Below, one piece after another: positions 7,599 to 15,519 of a stretch of 64,000 nt of DNA (its first letter is position 1; every line of letters begins with the position of its first letter). The translations under genes were made by a program, and so were the position numbers. A model generated the notes under the pieces. The model did no database searches and had not been told where the DNA came from. It worked only from the letters and a program-made list of their open reading frames with translations. The stretch spans positions 1 through 64,000 of the forward strand of contig NZ_VCJS01000019.1 in assembly GCF_005893125.1 (NCBI RefSeq), in the 5' to 3' direction. Origin of the DNA: Nonomuraea basaltis. Lineage in GTDB: Bacteria > Actinomycetota > Actinomycetes > Streptosporangiales > Streptosporangiaceae.

Positions 7599-9257
7599 TC
7601 AGGCGCACGTGTACCCGGAGGGCGTCTGAGTGTTCCCGTTCGGACGGCTGGCCTGGAACCCGAAGGTGGTGCCGGTGTTCGGGGCCAGGGTGCCGTTGTG
7701 GCCCGCGTTCCTGGCGGTGACGGTCTGCCCGCTCACCGACACGGAGGCGTTCCACGAGCCGGTCAGCGTGTGCCCGGCGGGCAGGGTGAAGGTGACCGTC
7801 CAGCCGCTCATGCTGGACGTGCCGGTGTTGGTGACGGTCACCGGCTGGACGACGTACCCGTTGTTCCACTGCGTCTGCACGGTGCCGGCGGCCGTGCACC
7901 CGCCGCCGCCTTGGCCCGCTGTCGTGGTGAAGGTGACGAGCGGCGAGTTGGCCGACAGGTTCCCGGCCCCGTCCCGTGCCCGCACGTACACCTGGTACTG
8001 GGTCTCGGGGCTCAGGCCGGTCAGCGTGATCGAGTTCGTGGTGCTCTGGCCGAGCGGGTCCGTGGCGCCCTGCTCGCGGTAGACGTTGTATCCGGCCAGC
8101 CCGCTGCCGCCCGAGTCGGTGGAGGCGGTCCAGGTCAGGCCGGCGGAGTTGGAGGTGACGTTGCCCGCCACGGGCGTGCCGGGCGTGGTCGGCGGCGTGG
8201 TGTCGGTGGTCGTGCCACCGGCGAGCGCGTCGTGCACGGCGTTGTACGACGACTTCGGCTGGTAGTTCTCGTCGTAGATCAACGCGGCGCCCTGGCCCTG
8301 GAAGGTGTCCGGCACCCAGGAGTACTTGTCGGTGAAGCCCCAGATGGTGACCCCGGCGCAGGCGGTCACGTTCAGGCAGGCGTTGACGACGTTGCGGTAG
8401 TAGGTGGCCTGCGTGGCGTCCTTGCTCGCGTCCCTGGGCATCTGCATGCGCACATCGAGCTCGGTGATCCGGACCTGGACGCCGAGGTCGGCGAAGCGCT
8501 GCAGGTTCTGCTGGAGGTCGTTGGGGAAGCCGTACTGGATGGCGAGGTGCCCCTGGAAGCCCACGCAGTCGACGGGCACGCCCTGCTGCCGCAGCGACGA
8601 GACCAGGTTGTACATCGCGGTGCTCTTGGCGTTGATCCCCTCGACGTTGTAGTCGTTGATGCACAGCCGCGCGTTGGAGTCGGCGGCGCGGGCGGCGCGG
8701 AAGGCGTCGGCGATGTAGCTCTGGCCGAGCGTGTTGTACCAGAACGAGGTACGCAGGTTGCCGTTGTCGTCGAAGACCTCGTTCACCACGTCCCACGAGA
8801 CCACGGTCGCGTTGCTGGCGTAGCGGCCGACGACCTGGCTGATGTGGTTCTGCATGGCCGAGCGCATCGCGGTGGCGCTGAGGCCCTGCACCCAGCCAGG
8901 CGTCTGGTTGTGCCACACCAGCGTGTGGCCGTGGACCTGCTGGTTGTTCTGGGTGGCGAAGTTGACGATGGCGTCGGCGCCGGAGAAGTTGAACTGGCCC
9001 TGGCTGGGCTCGGTGGCGTCCCACTTCATCGCGTTCTCGGCGGTGACCTGGCTGAACTCGGTGGCCGCGATGTTGCGGTAGGAGGTCTCATTGGACAGCG
9101 GGCTGGTGGCGAGCGCCGCACCGATGAACTTGCCCCGGGCGGACGCGTGCGTACGCAGGGGCGACGACGCGTCGGCCGAGGTGGCGGGCAGGAGGAAGGC
9201 TAAGAGCGTCCCCACCAAGGTGAGGACTCTGACGAGCGAGGACGACAGCACAGGCAT
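7599..9257 (-). CDS. Secreted GH10 endo-1,4-beta-xylanase with FnIII and CBM2
   Basis: Cleaves internal beta-1,4-xylosyl bonds of plant xylan outside the cell. 552 residues. The ATG follows GGAGG, and a signal peptide spans about 1-30 (cleavage near SADA). The GH10 barrel covers about 40-350, with the acid/base Glu at ~160 in SWDVVNEVF and the nucleophile Glu at ~266 in ITELDVRM; HTLVWHNQ at ~111 is a substrate-site motif. A Thr/Pro linker leads to a fibronectin type III domain (about 355-445), a Gly linker, and a C-terminal CBM2 (about 455-552) bounded by Cys residues and containing tryptophans typical of cellulose binding. The gene is monocistronic, with its own terminator and a promoter region carrying two GAAA-N-TTTC palindromes, which suggests sugar-responsive LacI-type control. 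Confidence 0.96.
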   Translation of the reverse strand: MPVLSSSLVRVLTLVGTLLAFLLPATSADASSPLRTHASARGKFIGAALATSPLSNETSYRNIAATEFSQVTAENAMKWDATEPSQGQFNFSGADAIVNFATQNNQQVHGHTLVWHNQTPGWVQGLSATAMRSAMQNHISQVVGRYASNATVVSWDVVNEVFDDNGNLRTSFWYNTLGQSYIADAFRAARAADSNARLCINDYNVEGINAKSTAMYNLVSSLRQQGVPVDCVGFQGHLAIQYGFPNDLQQNLQRFADLGVQVRITELDVRMQMPRDASKDATQATYYRNVVNACLNVTACAGVTIWGFTDKYSWVPDTFQGQGAALIYDENYQPKSSYNAVHDALAGGTTTDTTPPTTPGTPVAGNVTSNSAGLTWTASTDSGGSGLAGYNVYREQGATDPLGQSTTNSITLTGLSPETQYQVYVRARDGAGNLSANSPLVTFTTTAGQGGGGCTAAGTVQTQWNNGYVVQPVTVTNTGTSSMSGWTVTFTLPAGHTLTGSWNASVSVSGQTVTARNAGHNGTLAPNTGTTFGFQASRPNGNTQTPSGYTCA

Positions 9258-9283
9258 CTACCTCCGGAGGCAGGCACTCGATC

Positions 9284-9294
9284 CGAAAGTTTCG
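9284..9294. promoter_or_regulatory. Xylanase operator 1 (CGAAAGTTTCG)
   Basis: A perfect palindrome around one base, in the xylanase 5' leader between the likely -10 and the ATG. GAAA-N-TTTC boxes recur upstream of actinomycete xylanase and cellulase genes as LacI-family repressor sites (established knowledge); binding here is inferred. Confidence 0.6.
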
Positions 9295-9316
9295 ATCCCT
9301 CTGGATCGCATCGCAG

Positions 9317-9345
9317 ACGCTATTGACATGCAAGTGAAGGGTCAA
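9317..9345 (-). promoter_or_regulatory. Probable xylanase promoter
   Basis: On the minus strand TTGACC, 17 bases, then TAGCGT: a good -35 with a weaker -10. Operator 1 lies just downstream and operator 2 about 60 bases upstream, consistent with repression across the promoter. The -35 also belongs to an inverted repeat ATTGAC / GTCAAT (9322-9346). Confidence 0.45.
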
Positions 9346-9405
9346 TGCAGATCTCGAGCAGCCCTTAAAGCAGCAGCTGGGAGCCAGAAACTATCGGCAC
9401 TCAAA

Positions 9406-9416
9406 TGAAACTTTCA
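9406..9416. promoter_or_regulatory. Xylanase operator 2 (TGAAACTTTCA)
   Basis: The second perfect GAAA-N-TTTC palindrome, 122 bases from the first. The stretch 9258-9617 between the divergent xylanase and acyl-CoA ligase genes holds no gene; it contains these boxes, the promoter and the palindrome at 9556. Confidence 0.55.
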
Positions 9417-9555
9417 CGGAGCTTGATCGAAATCCCCGCCTCGGAGACATTGGTGGCAGTCACCGCGAGAAGGGCGGCGCCGATGCCGGACCGGGCTCAT
9501 CCCGCCGGAGTGGAGCCGCCCCCGGGGAGCACCTGTTTCTCCGCCCTAGCGCGAC

Positions 9556-9573
9556 GTACCTACCGGTCGGTAC
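9556..9573. promoter_or_regulatory. TetR-type palindrome before the acyl-CoA ligase
   Basis: GTACCTACCGGTCGGTAC matches its reverse complement at 16 of 18 positions and ends 44 bases before the ligase ATG. ACCGGT-centred palindromes of this size are typical TetR-family operators, often controlling fatty-acid degradation genes. No regulator gene is adjacent, so the binder is unknown. Confidence 0.5.
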
Positions 9574-9617
9574 TGTGATTTATCCAGAATAATCGTCCAC
9601 CGCGGGAGTTCTGCGCA

Positions 9618-11282
9618 ATGTCCCTTTCGCACGACCAGGTCCAGGCCCAGCTCACCGGCCCCGGCCAGCTCTTCGAGATCGAGGAGATCGGCGACACCGG
9701 GGTACGCACGTGGAAGCACGCACCCACCCATTTCCGGGCCCTGCTGGAGATGAGCAGGTTCCACGGCGAGAAGGTCTTCCTCGTGTACGAGGACGAGCAC
9801 GTCACGTTCGAGGACCACTTCCGCCGCGCCGCCACGCTCGCCAACCGGCTGGTCGACGACTACGGCGTGCGCAAGGGCGACCGGGTGGCTGTGGCCATGC
9901 GCAACTACCCGGAATGGGTGATCTCGTTCTCGGCGGTGCTGGCGGCCGGGGCCGTCGCCGTACCGCTCAACGCCTGGTGGACGGAGGCCGAGCTGGCCTA
10001 CGGCGTGAGCGACTCCGGCGCGAAGGTGCTGATCGCCGACGGCGAGCGGGCCGCGCGGCTGGCCTCGGCGGGCGTGCCGATGATCGTCACCAGGGGCGAG
10101 GCGCCGGCGGGGGCGCGCGCGTTCGACGAGATCATGGGCGAGGTCACGGCCGACGTGCAGCTCCCCGCCGTGGAGCTGTCCCCCGAGGACCCGGCCACGA
10201 TCTTCTACACCTCCGGGACGACCGGCAGCCCCAAGGGCGCGCTCGGCAGCCACCGCAACCTCGGCCAGTCCCCCATGACCGTGGCGTACGGGCTCATGCG
10301 CGCGGTCGCGCTGGCGGGCAAGGACCTCGCGGCGGCGGCCGGGACGCGCCGGGTCACGCTGCTGACCGTGCCGCTGTTCCACGTCACGGGCTGCTTCTCG
10401 GCCATGACCACGACGATGTTCGGCGGCGGCGGCATGGTGCTCATGTACAAATGGGACCCCGAGCAGGCGCTGCGCCTGATCGAGCGCGAGCAGGTCTCCA
10501 CCATGATCGGCGTGCCGACCAACGCCTGGCAGCTCATGTCCCACCCCGACTTCGGCAAGTACGACCTGTCGTCCCTGACCACCCTCGGGTACGGCGGCGC
10601 CCCCGCCCCGCCCAAGCTGCTGGAGCGCATCACCGAGAACCTCCCCAACCGCGCCCCCTCCAACGGCTACGGCATGACGGAGACGACCGCCCTGGCCATC
10701 GGCAACGGCGGCGCCGACTACCACGCCAGGCCGGAGAGCATCGGCCTGCCCTCGCCCGTGGTGGACGTGCGCGTGGTGGACCCCATGGGCGCCGAACTGC
10801 CGCCCGGCGAGGTCGGCGAGCTGTGCGTACGCGGCCCGAACGTCATCCTCGGCTACTGGAACAAGCCGGAGGCGACGGCGGAGACCTTCATCGACGGGTG
10901 GGTGCACACCGGCGACCTGGCCAAGATCGACGACGAGGGCTTCGTCTACATCGTGGACCGGGCCAAGGACATGGTGATCAGGGGCGGTGAGAACGTCTAC
11001 TGCGCCGAGGTCGAGGCGGCGCTGTTCGAGCACCCGGCGGTCGACGACGCGGCCGTGATCGGGGTGCCGGACGACGAGCTGGGCGAGGAGGTCGGGGCGG
11101 TCATCCGCGTCGCCCCTGGCACGTCGGTCACGGTGGAGGAGCTCCAGTCGTTCCTGGCGGACCGGATCGCCAAGTTCAAGATCCCGGTCCACGTCTGGTT
11201 CCGCGAGGGCGAGCTGCCCCGCAACCCCGGCGGCAAGATCCTCAAGACGCACCTGCGCCGGGAGATCCTCGGAAAGACTTGA
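9618..11282 (+). CDS. Acyl-CoA synthetase (class I AMP-forming ligase)
   Basis: Activates a carboxylic acid, probably a fatty acid, to acyl-AMP and then acyl-CoA. 554 residues, usual for FadD-type enzymes. The ATP-binding P-loop YTSGTTGSPKG is at about 196-206, the YGMTET motif at about 350, GWVHTGD at about 427, the hinge region near DRAKDMVIRGGENVY, and the catalytic C-terminal lysine in NPGGKILK at about 540, so it should be active. The ATG follows a weak GGGAG. It stands alone, divergent from the xylanase, with a TetR-type palindrome upstream, which fits regulation by fatty acyl-CoA or lipid signals. Chain-length specificity cannot be read from sequence. Confidence 0.92.
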   Translation: MSLSHDQVQAQLTGPGQLFEIEEIGDTGVRTWKHAPTHFRALLEMSRFHGEKVFLVYEDEHVTFEDHFRRAATLANRLVDDYGVRKGDRVAVAMRNYPEWVISFSAVLAAGAVAVPLNAWWTEAELAYGVSDSGAKVLIADGERAARLASAGVPMIVTRGEAPAGARAFDEIMGEVTADVQLPAVELSPEDPATIFYTSGTTGSPKGALGSHRNLGQSPMTVAYGLMRAVALAGKDLAAAAGTRRVTLLTVPLFHVTGCFSAMTTTMFGGGGMVLMYKWDPEQALRLIEREQVSTMIGVPTNAWQLMSHPDFGKYDLSSLTTLGYGGAPAPPKLLERITENLPNRAPSNGYGMTETTALAIGNGGADYHARPESIGLPSPVVDVRVVDPMGAELPPGEVGELCVRGPNVILGYWNKPEATAETFIDGWVHTGDLAKIDDEGFVYIVDRAKDMVIRGGENVYCAEVEAALFEHPAVDDAAVIGVPDDELGEEVGAVIRVAPGTSVTVEELQSFLADRIAKFKIPVHVWFREGELPRNPGGKILKTHLRREILGKT

Positions 11283-11308
11283 TCAGGCTCCCCGGCGCCT
11301 CCTGATCA
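11280..11308 (+). terminator. Inverted repeat at the end of the ligase gene
   Basis: TGATCAGG / CCTGATCA, an 8-bp stem; the left arm starts with the ligase stop codon. A likely terminator, though the loop is 13 bases and no U-tract follows. Confidence 0.4.
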
Positions 11309-11507
11309 TGGTCTTCCCCGCCGGGGGCGACAAGGCCGTCACGTGTCGCAAGCCGACCGGACGACGGTGACCGCCGTCACATTCTGAGCGCGTTACCCCT
11401 GGTCGATCCGGGGGTCTCCGCCCTTGCTTACCTCGCGCGTAATCGCGGCCCCTACGCCGTTGCTGACATCTTTCACATGTCGCAACAAGACATCGAAGGA
11501 GCCCGAT

Positions 11508-11915
11508 ATGACCGCCGTTACCGTCACTGCCGACAAGGCCAAGTTCCTGCGTCTCGCGCTGGCCGCCGATGCCGTCGTCACCGGCGGCAACGGGCTGGTC
11601 TACCTGGCCTTCGCCGGTCCCGTCGGCGACCTCCTCGGCGCGGACGCCGCCCTGCTGCGCGGGATCGGCGTCTTCCTGCTCGTGTACGGCGCCGCGGTCG
11701 GCCTGCTGGCCGGACGCCGCGCGATCAGCCCGGCGGCCACCAAGGCCGTGATCGCCCTGAACATCATCTGGACCCTGGGCAGCGTCGCGGCCGTCGTCAC
11801 CGGGGCCCTGGACCTCACCATGGTCGGCGCGATCTGGGCCATCGCCCAGGCCCTGGCCGTCGCCGGGTTCGCCGAGCTGCAGATCATGGGCCTGCGCAAG
11901 GCCCGCAACCAGTGA
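11508..11915 (+). CDS. Small four-helix integral membrane protein
   Basis: A 135-residue protein of unknown function. The ATG at 11508 has GAAGGAG seven bases upstream; an in-frame TTG at 11424 has no such site. Four hydrophobic segments are visible (about 15-35, 45-65, 75-95 and 105-125), separated by short loops, with few charges inside. It resembles small uncharacterised actinobacterial membrane proteins. The SnoaL-like gene follows after only 17 bases, so the two are probably co-transcribed. No catalytic motif is apparent. Confidence 0.75.
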   Translation: MTAVTVTADKAKFLRLALAADAVVTGGNGLVYLAFAGPVGDLLGADAALLRGIGVFLLVYGAAVGLLAGRRAISPAATKAVIALNIIWTLGSVAAVVTGALDLTMVGAIWAIAQALAVAGFAELQIMGLRKARNQ

Positions 11916-11932
11916 CATCAAAGGGGATGACC

Positions 11933-12289
11933 ATGGACACCACTCTCATCGAACGCTACGTCGCCGCCTGGAACGAGACCGACGCCGACGCCCGCGCCAA
12001 GGCCGTGGCCGAGCTGTGGACCGAGGACGCCACCTACACCGACCCCCTGGCCGACGTCGCCGGGCACGCGGGGATCGCCGCGGTGATCGAAGGGGCGCAG
12101 GGCATGTTCCCCGGCCTCGTGTTCACCCCGGGCGAGGTGTACGACGCCCACCACCACCTCGCCAGGTTCACCTGGCACCTCGGCCCCGCGGGCGGGGAGC
12201 CGGTCGCGGTCGGCTTCGACGTGGTGGAGCTGGCCGAGGACGGCAGGATCCGCAAGGTCCTGGGCTTCCTGGACAAGGTCCCTGCCTGA
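11933..12289 (+). CDS. SnoaL-like (NTF2 fold) protein
   Basis: 118 residues. It has the NTF2-fold pattern of SnoaL-like proteins: helix with IERYVAAWNETDADARAKAV, then LWTEDATYTDPLADVAGHAGI, and strands ending in FDVVELAEDGRIRKVLGF. The family includes polyketide cyclases and many small hydrolases or isomerases; the substrate is unknown. The ATG at 11933 is preferred over the in-frame ATG at 11927 because AAAGGGG gives proper spacing only for the former. It is paired with the small membrane protein upstream and closed by a GC hairpin downstream. Confidence 0.85.
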   Translation: MDTTLIERYVAAWNETDADARAKAVAELWTEDATYTDPLADVAGHAGIAAVIEGAQGMFPGLVFTPGEVYDAHHHLARFTWHLGPAGGEPVAVGFDVVELAEDGRIRKVLGFLDKVPA

Positions 12290-12301
12290 CCCGCCGCATC
12301 C

Positions 12302-12322
12302 GGCCCCGGGTTTCCCGGGGCC
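12302..12322 (+). terminator. Hairpin terminator after the SnoaL-like gene
   Basis: GGCCCCGGG / CCCGGGGCC, a 9-bp stem with a TTT loop, 12 bases after the stop codon. Confidence 0.65.
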
Positions 12323-12385
12323 ATCGGCATGTGCCGGCGAAAACGATTTGCCCCGGCCACGGCCTCCGCCCGACAATCTAACTTC

Positions 12386-13672
12386 GTGCCCGATCGACTA
12401 AAGCGCCTCCTTCGTCACGTTTCCATCGACCTGAGCCCGCTACGTGATTCGCGCGACTATCGCCTGCTGTTCGCGTCCGGGGTCATCACGATGTTCGGCA
12501 CGTTCATCTCCCTGGTGGCGGTGCCGTATCAGATGAAGGAGCTGACGGGCTCCTATCTGGCGGTCGGGCTGGTGAGCCTGGCGGAGTTCGTGCCCATGGT
12601 GGTGTGCGGCCTGTGGGGCGGCGCCATCGCCGACGCCCTCGACCGTCGCAAGATCATCGTACTGAGTGAGCTGGGCCTCCTGATCACCTCGGCCGCGCTC
12701 ATGGTCAACGCCCTGCTGCCGAATCCCCAGATCTGGGTCCTGTACGTGATGGGCGCCGTCTCCACCGGCATCGCCTGCCTGCAGCGCCCCAGCATGGAGG
12801 CGGTGTTCCAGCAGGTCGTCAAGCACGAGCAGCAGGGCGCGGCGGCGGTGCTGTCGAGCCTGCGCTGGAACTTCGGCGCCATCGTGGCTCCGGCCCTGGG
12901 CGGGCTGCTGGTGACCACGTTCGGGGCGGCGGTGGCCTACGGGGTGGACGCGGTGACGTTCGTGCTGTCGCTGGCGCTGCTGTGGCGGATCAGATCCCTG
13001 CCGCCCACCGAGGACGCCGCCCCCGCGTCGCTGAAGTCGCTGGTCGAGGGCGTGCGGTACGCGGTGGGGCGGAGTGACCTGATGGGGACGTACCTGGTGG
13101 ACATCGCCGCCATGGTGTTCGCGATGGCGACGGCCCTGTTCCCGTTCCTGGCCGACGAGCTGCGCGCACCGCACCTGCTCGGGCTGCTGTATTCGGCCGG
13201 CGCGGTGGGCGCCCTGATCGCCTCACTCACCGGCTCCTGGGCGGTCCGGGTGCAGCGGCAGGGCCTGGGGGTGATCGTCGCGGCGGCGCTGTGGGGCGTG
13301 GCGGTGTCGCTGACCGCGCTGGCCCCGAACGTCTGGGTGGTCCTCGTCTGCATCGCACTGGCAGGCGCGGCCGACATGGTCAGCGGCATCTTCCGCATGA
13401 CGATGTGGAACCAGACGATCCCGCGGGAGCTGCGGGGGCGGCTGGCGGGCATCGAGCTCCTGTCGTACGCCAGCGGTCCCATGCTGGGCAACGCCAGGGC
13501 CAGCCTGATGGCCAACTTCGGCGGCACTCGCTTCTCGCTGGGCGCGGGCGGCTTGCTCTGCGTCGCCGCGGTGCTCGCGCTGGGCGCGGCCCTTCCGAAG
13601 TTCCGCCGCTACGACGCGCGGACGGACGAGCACGCCCTGGCGGAGAAGGCCCGCAGGGAGATGGCCACCTAA
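12386..13672 (+). CDS. MFS transporter (EntS-like exporter family)
   Basis: A polytopic membrane transporter of about 428 residues with roughly twelve hydrophobic segments. The N-terminal pattern SRDYRLLFASGVITMFGTF and the loop ADALDRRKIIV (MFS motif A type, between helices 2 and 3) match the MFS_3/EntS-like exporters for siderophores or drugs. The GTG at 12386 is chosen; a start at 12329 would add ~19 polar residues. The gene is convergent with the metallophosphoesterase and their stop codons overlap by three bases (13669-13672), leaving no room for a separate terminator. The substrate is unknown. Confidence 0.88.
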   Translation: MPDRLKRLLRHVSIDLSPLRDSRDYRLLFASGVITMFGTFISLVAVPYQMKELTGSYLAVGLVSLAEFVPMVVCGLWGGAIADALDRRKIIVLSELGLLITSAALMVNALLPNPQIWVLYVMGAVSTGIACLQRPSMEAVFQQVVKHEQQGAAAVLSSLRWNFGAIVAPALGGLLVTTFGAAVAYGVDAVTFVLSLALLWRIRSLPPTEDAAPASLKSLVEGVRYAVGRSDLMGTYLVDIAAMVFAMATALFPFLADELRAPHLLGLLYSAGAVGALIASLTGSWAVRVQRQGLGVIVAAALWGVAVSLTALAPNVWVVLVCIALAGAADMVSGIFRMTMWNQTIPRELRGRLAGIELLSYASGPMLGNARASLMANFGGTRFSLGAGGLLCVAAVLALGAALPKFRRYDARTDEHALAEKARREMAT

Positions 13673-14415
13673 GCCCGGCCTTCCATCTTCGCGAACACCC
13701 GCAACGCCTCGGCGTCGGAGTAGACGCTCGTCACGTACTCCTCCACCCACTCCTTGATCCCCTCGAACCCGCTCTCGGCGACCAGCCGCTCCCCCACCCG
13801 GGCGGCGTCGAGCGGCGTCCACCGTAGGCTGACCGCCCCGCTCTCCCCATCCAGCAACGCCCAGTGCGCCGCCCCGCCCCTCCCGTACGGCATCCCGACC
13901 GACCCCGGGTTGACGATGAGCACCCGATCGGCCAGCCGCACGAACGGCATGTGCGTGTTCCCCAGCACCACGGTCTCGGCCGTCTCCCCCGCCAGCACCT
14001 CGCTCCACCGCTCCAGCGAGCTGTCGACCAGGATCACCTCCTCGTCACTGCGCGGCGTGCCGTGCACGAACAACGTCGCCCCCAGCCGCCCGAGCTCAAC
14101 GACCTGCCGCGCCGGCAACCCGGCCAGCAACTCGACCTGATCGCCCCGCAACCGCTCCCCCGCCCACTGGGTGACCGCACGAGGGCTCTTGTTCCCTCGC
14201 GCCACCTCCACCAGCTCCCTGTCGGCGTTGCCATTGACCCACAGCGCCCGCCCTGCGAGCGCCACGAGCACATCCAAAGTCTCAACCGGCATCGGCCCCG
14301 CCGCCATGTCCCCGGTGAGCACGATGAGGTCGGCGGCGGCCACGTCAGGCTCGGCCAGCACGGCTTCGAGCGCGGGCAGCACTCCATGAACATCGGACAA
14401 CACGGCAACACGCAT
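13669..14415 (-). CDS. Calcineurin-like metallophosphoesterase
   Basis: 248 residues of the YfcE/DNA-repair-exonuclease-like metallophosphoesterase fold. Metal ligands are visible: DVH in VLSDVHGVL near the N-terminus, GDM in VLTGDMAAG, GNAD in WVNGNADREL, the histidine of FVHGTPRSDEE, and GNTH in VVLGNTHMPF, then NPGSVGMPYGRGG. This set is complete, so it should be a soluble dinuclear-metal phosphodiesterase or phosphatase. The ATG starts directly at the first beta strand. It diverges from the Uma2 gene. Confidence 0.9.
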   Translation of the reverse strand: MRVAVLSDVHGVLPALEAVLAEPDVAAADLIVLTGDMAAGPMPVETLDVLVALAGRALWVNGNADRELVEVARGNKSPRAVTQWAGERLRGDQVELLAGLPARQVVELGRLGATLFVHGTPRSDEEVILVDSSLERWSEVLAGETAETVVLGNTHMPFVRLADRVLIVNPGSVGMPYGRGGAAHWALLDGESGAVSLRWTPLDAARVGERLVAESGFEGIKEWVEEYVTSVYSDAEALRVFAKMEGRA

Positions 14416-14511
14416 GCCGCCACTCTCTCCCGATCCAGGCCCCACTGGGAGAGCCGTTCGCGACCAACGAACACCTCCGCGTGTATGCGCATTCACTCGG
14501 CGTGAACGGAT

Positions 14512-14517
14512 TAGATT
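14512..14517 (+). promoter_or_regulatory. Possible -10 element before the Uma2 gene
   Basis: TAGATT lies 14 bases before the ATG in an A/T-richer patch. The ATG has no clear ribosome binding site, so a very short or absent leader is possible. A convincing -35 was not found. Confidence 0.25.
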
Positions 14518-14531
14518 GGTAGCGTTGAACC

Positions 14532-15155
14532 ATGACTGCGACTGCCGAAGCGGAGACCGTTGAGATGACGCCTCCACCCTCACTCCCCGACTGGGTCTTC
14601 CCACCACCGGAAGGCTTCGTCGCAGAAGATCTCGATCACATTCCGGATTTGCCTGCGCACACAGAGTTGATTGATGGAAGCTTGGTCTTCGTGAGCCCCC
14701 AGAGATACTTCCATCAGGCGGTCATCCGCCGGCTGTGTAACAAGCTGGAAGACCTGGCGCCTGCAGATCACGAAGTCGTACAGGAGATGAGCGTCAAGCT
14801 GGCTCCGCAGCAGCGTCCAGAGCCTGACCTCGTCGTCGTGGGACCCGACGCGGTGATCGGCGATGATGTCAGCTGTTTCAAGGGCGAGGACGTGGTCCTC
14901 GCCGTCGAAGTGGTCTCACCGGACTCCGAGGTACGCGACAGAAAGCGCAAGCCTGTCCTCTACGCAGAGGCGGGGATTCCCCACTTCTGGCTGATCGAGA
15001 AGATCAACGGCAAGCCGGTTGTTCACGTCTACGAGCTCGATCTCGTCACGAAGTCCTACGTCGTCACCGGTGTCCATCACGACAGGTTGAAGGTATCGGT
15101 ACCCTTCGACATCGACATCGACCTCACCACGCTCAACAAGAGCAGAACACGATAA
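14532..15155 (+). CDS. Uma2-family protein (PD-(D/E)XK nuclease fold)
   Basis: 207 residues. It shows the Uma2/DUF820 pattern: ELIDGSLVFVSP at about 45-56, a histidine helix (RYFHQAVIRRL), the metal-binding Asp in RPEPDLVVVG (~99), the Glu in LAVEVVSPDS (~126) and a lysine helix RKRKPVLYAEAGIPHFWLIE. The catalytic set looks complete. The family is abundant in actinobacteria and cyanobacteria, but its biological role is unsettled; nuclease activity is inferred from fold. Base composition is visibly less GC-rich than flanking genes (many A/T third positions), suggesting recent acquisition. A tiny acidic-protein gene follows convergently. Confidence 0.85.
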   Translation: MTATAEAETVEMTPPPSLPDWVFPPPEGFVAEDLDHIPDLPAHTELIDGSLVFVSPQRYFHQAVIRRLCNKLEDLAPADHEVVQEMSVKLAPQQRPEPDLVVVGPDAVIGDDVSCFKGEDVVLAVEVVSPDSEVRDRKRKPVLYAEAGIPHFWLIEKINGKPVVHVYELDLVTKSYVVTGVHHDRLKVSVPFDIDIDLTTLNKSRTR

Positions 15156-15162
15156 GGGCGGC

Positions 15163-15396
15163 TCAGCCCGCCTCCCACCACCCCTCATACTGCTCCACCA
15201 ACTCATCCACCTTGGCCAGCGCATCGCGGTCGAGCCCTTCAACGACGACCAGCCACTGCGCGTCCTCAGCGTCGTCCTCCCCGGCGAGCGTCTCCCGCAC
15301 CACCCCCGGCACTCCGAGCTGCGGAAACCACTCGCCCAGCGTCTCAGCGACCTCCTCGGCGTCTGCACGCTCGCCGAACACCAGCAACTGCCTCAT
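15163..15396 (-). CDS. Small acidic hypothetical protein
   Basis: 77 residues, strongly acidic, starting MRQLLVFGERADAEEVAETL and ending YEGWWEAG. The alternating hydrophobic beta strand, Glu-rich helix and WLVVVEG strand look like a small ferredoxin-like alpha/beta domain of the RnlB or ribonuclease-inhibitor sort, but I do not recognise the family. The ATG at 15396 is chosen over an in-frame upstream GTG that would add a Cys-rich tail. It is convergent with Uma2, separated by seven bases. Confidence 0.6.
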   Translation of the reverse strand: MRQLLVFGERADAEEVAETLGEWFPQLGVPGVVRETLAGEDDAEDAQWLVVVEGLDRDALAKVDELVEQYEGWWEAG

Positions 15397-15475
15397 GCAG
15401 TCGCATTCTGCCAGCCGACCACGCACACGCTGAATCGAACACCCTACGCACATCCCGTTACGGCCGCTAACGCGA

Positions 15476-15509
15476 AAGGGCTGGTACGGCGTGCGCCGTG
15501 CCAGCCCTT
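15476..15509 (-). terminator. Terminator after pheT
   Basis: AAGGGCTGGTACGGC and GCCGTGCCAGCCCTT form a 15-bp stem with one mismatch and a GTGC loop, ten bases beyond the pheT stop codon. Confidence 0.7.
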
Positions 15510-15519
15510 CGCAACCGGC

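Noticed and set aside
3891-9203. A 1770-codon open frame on the plus strand across the Rhs and xylanase genes
   Set aside because: It runs out of frame with Rhs and antisense to the xylanase; its Arg/Pro/His-rich translation is the usual shadow of high-GC coding DNA.
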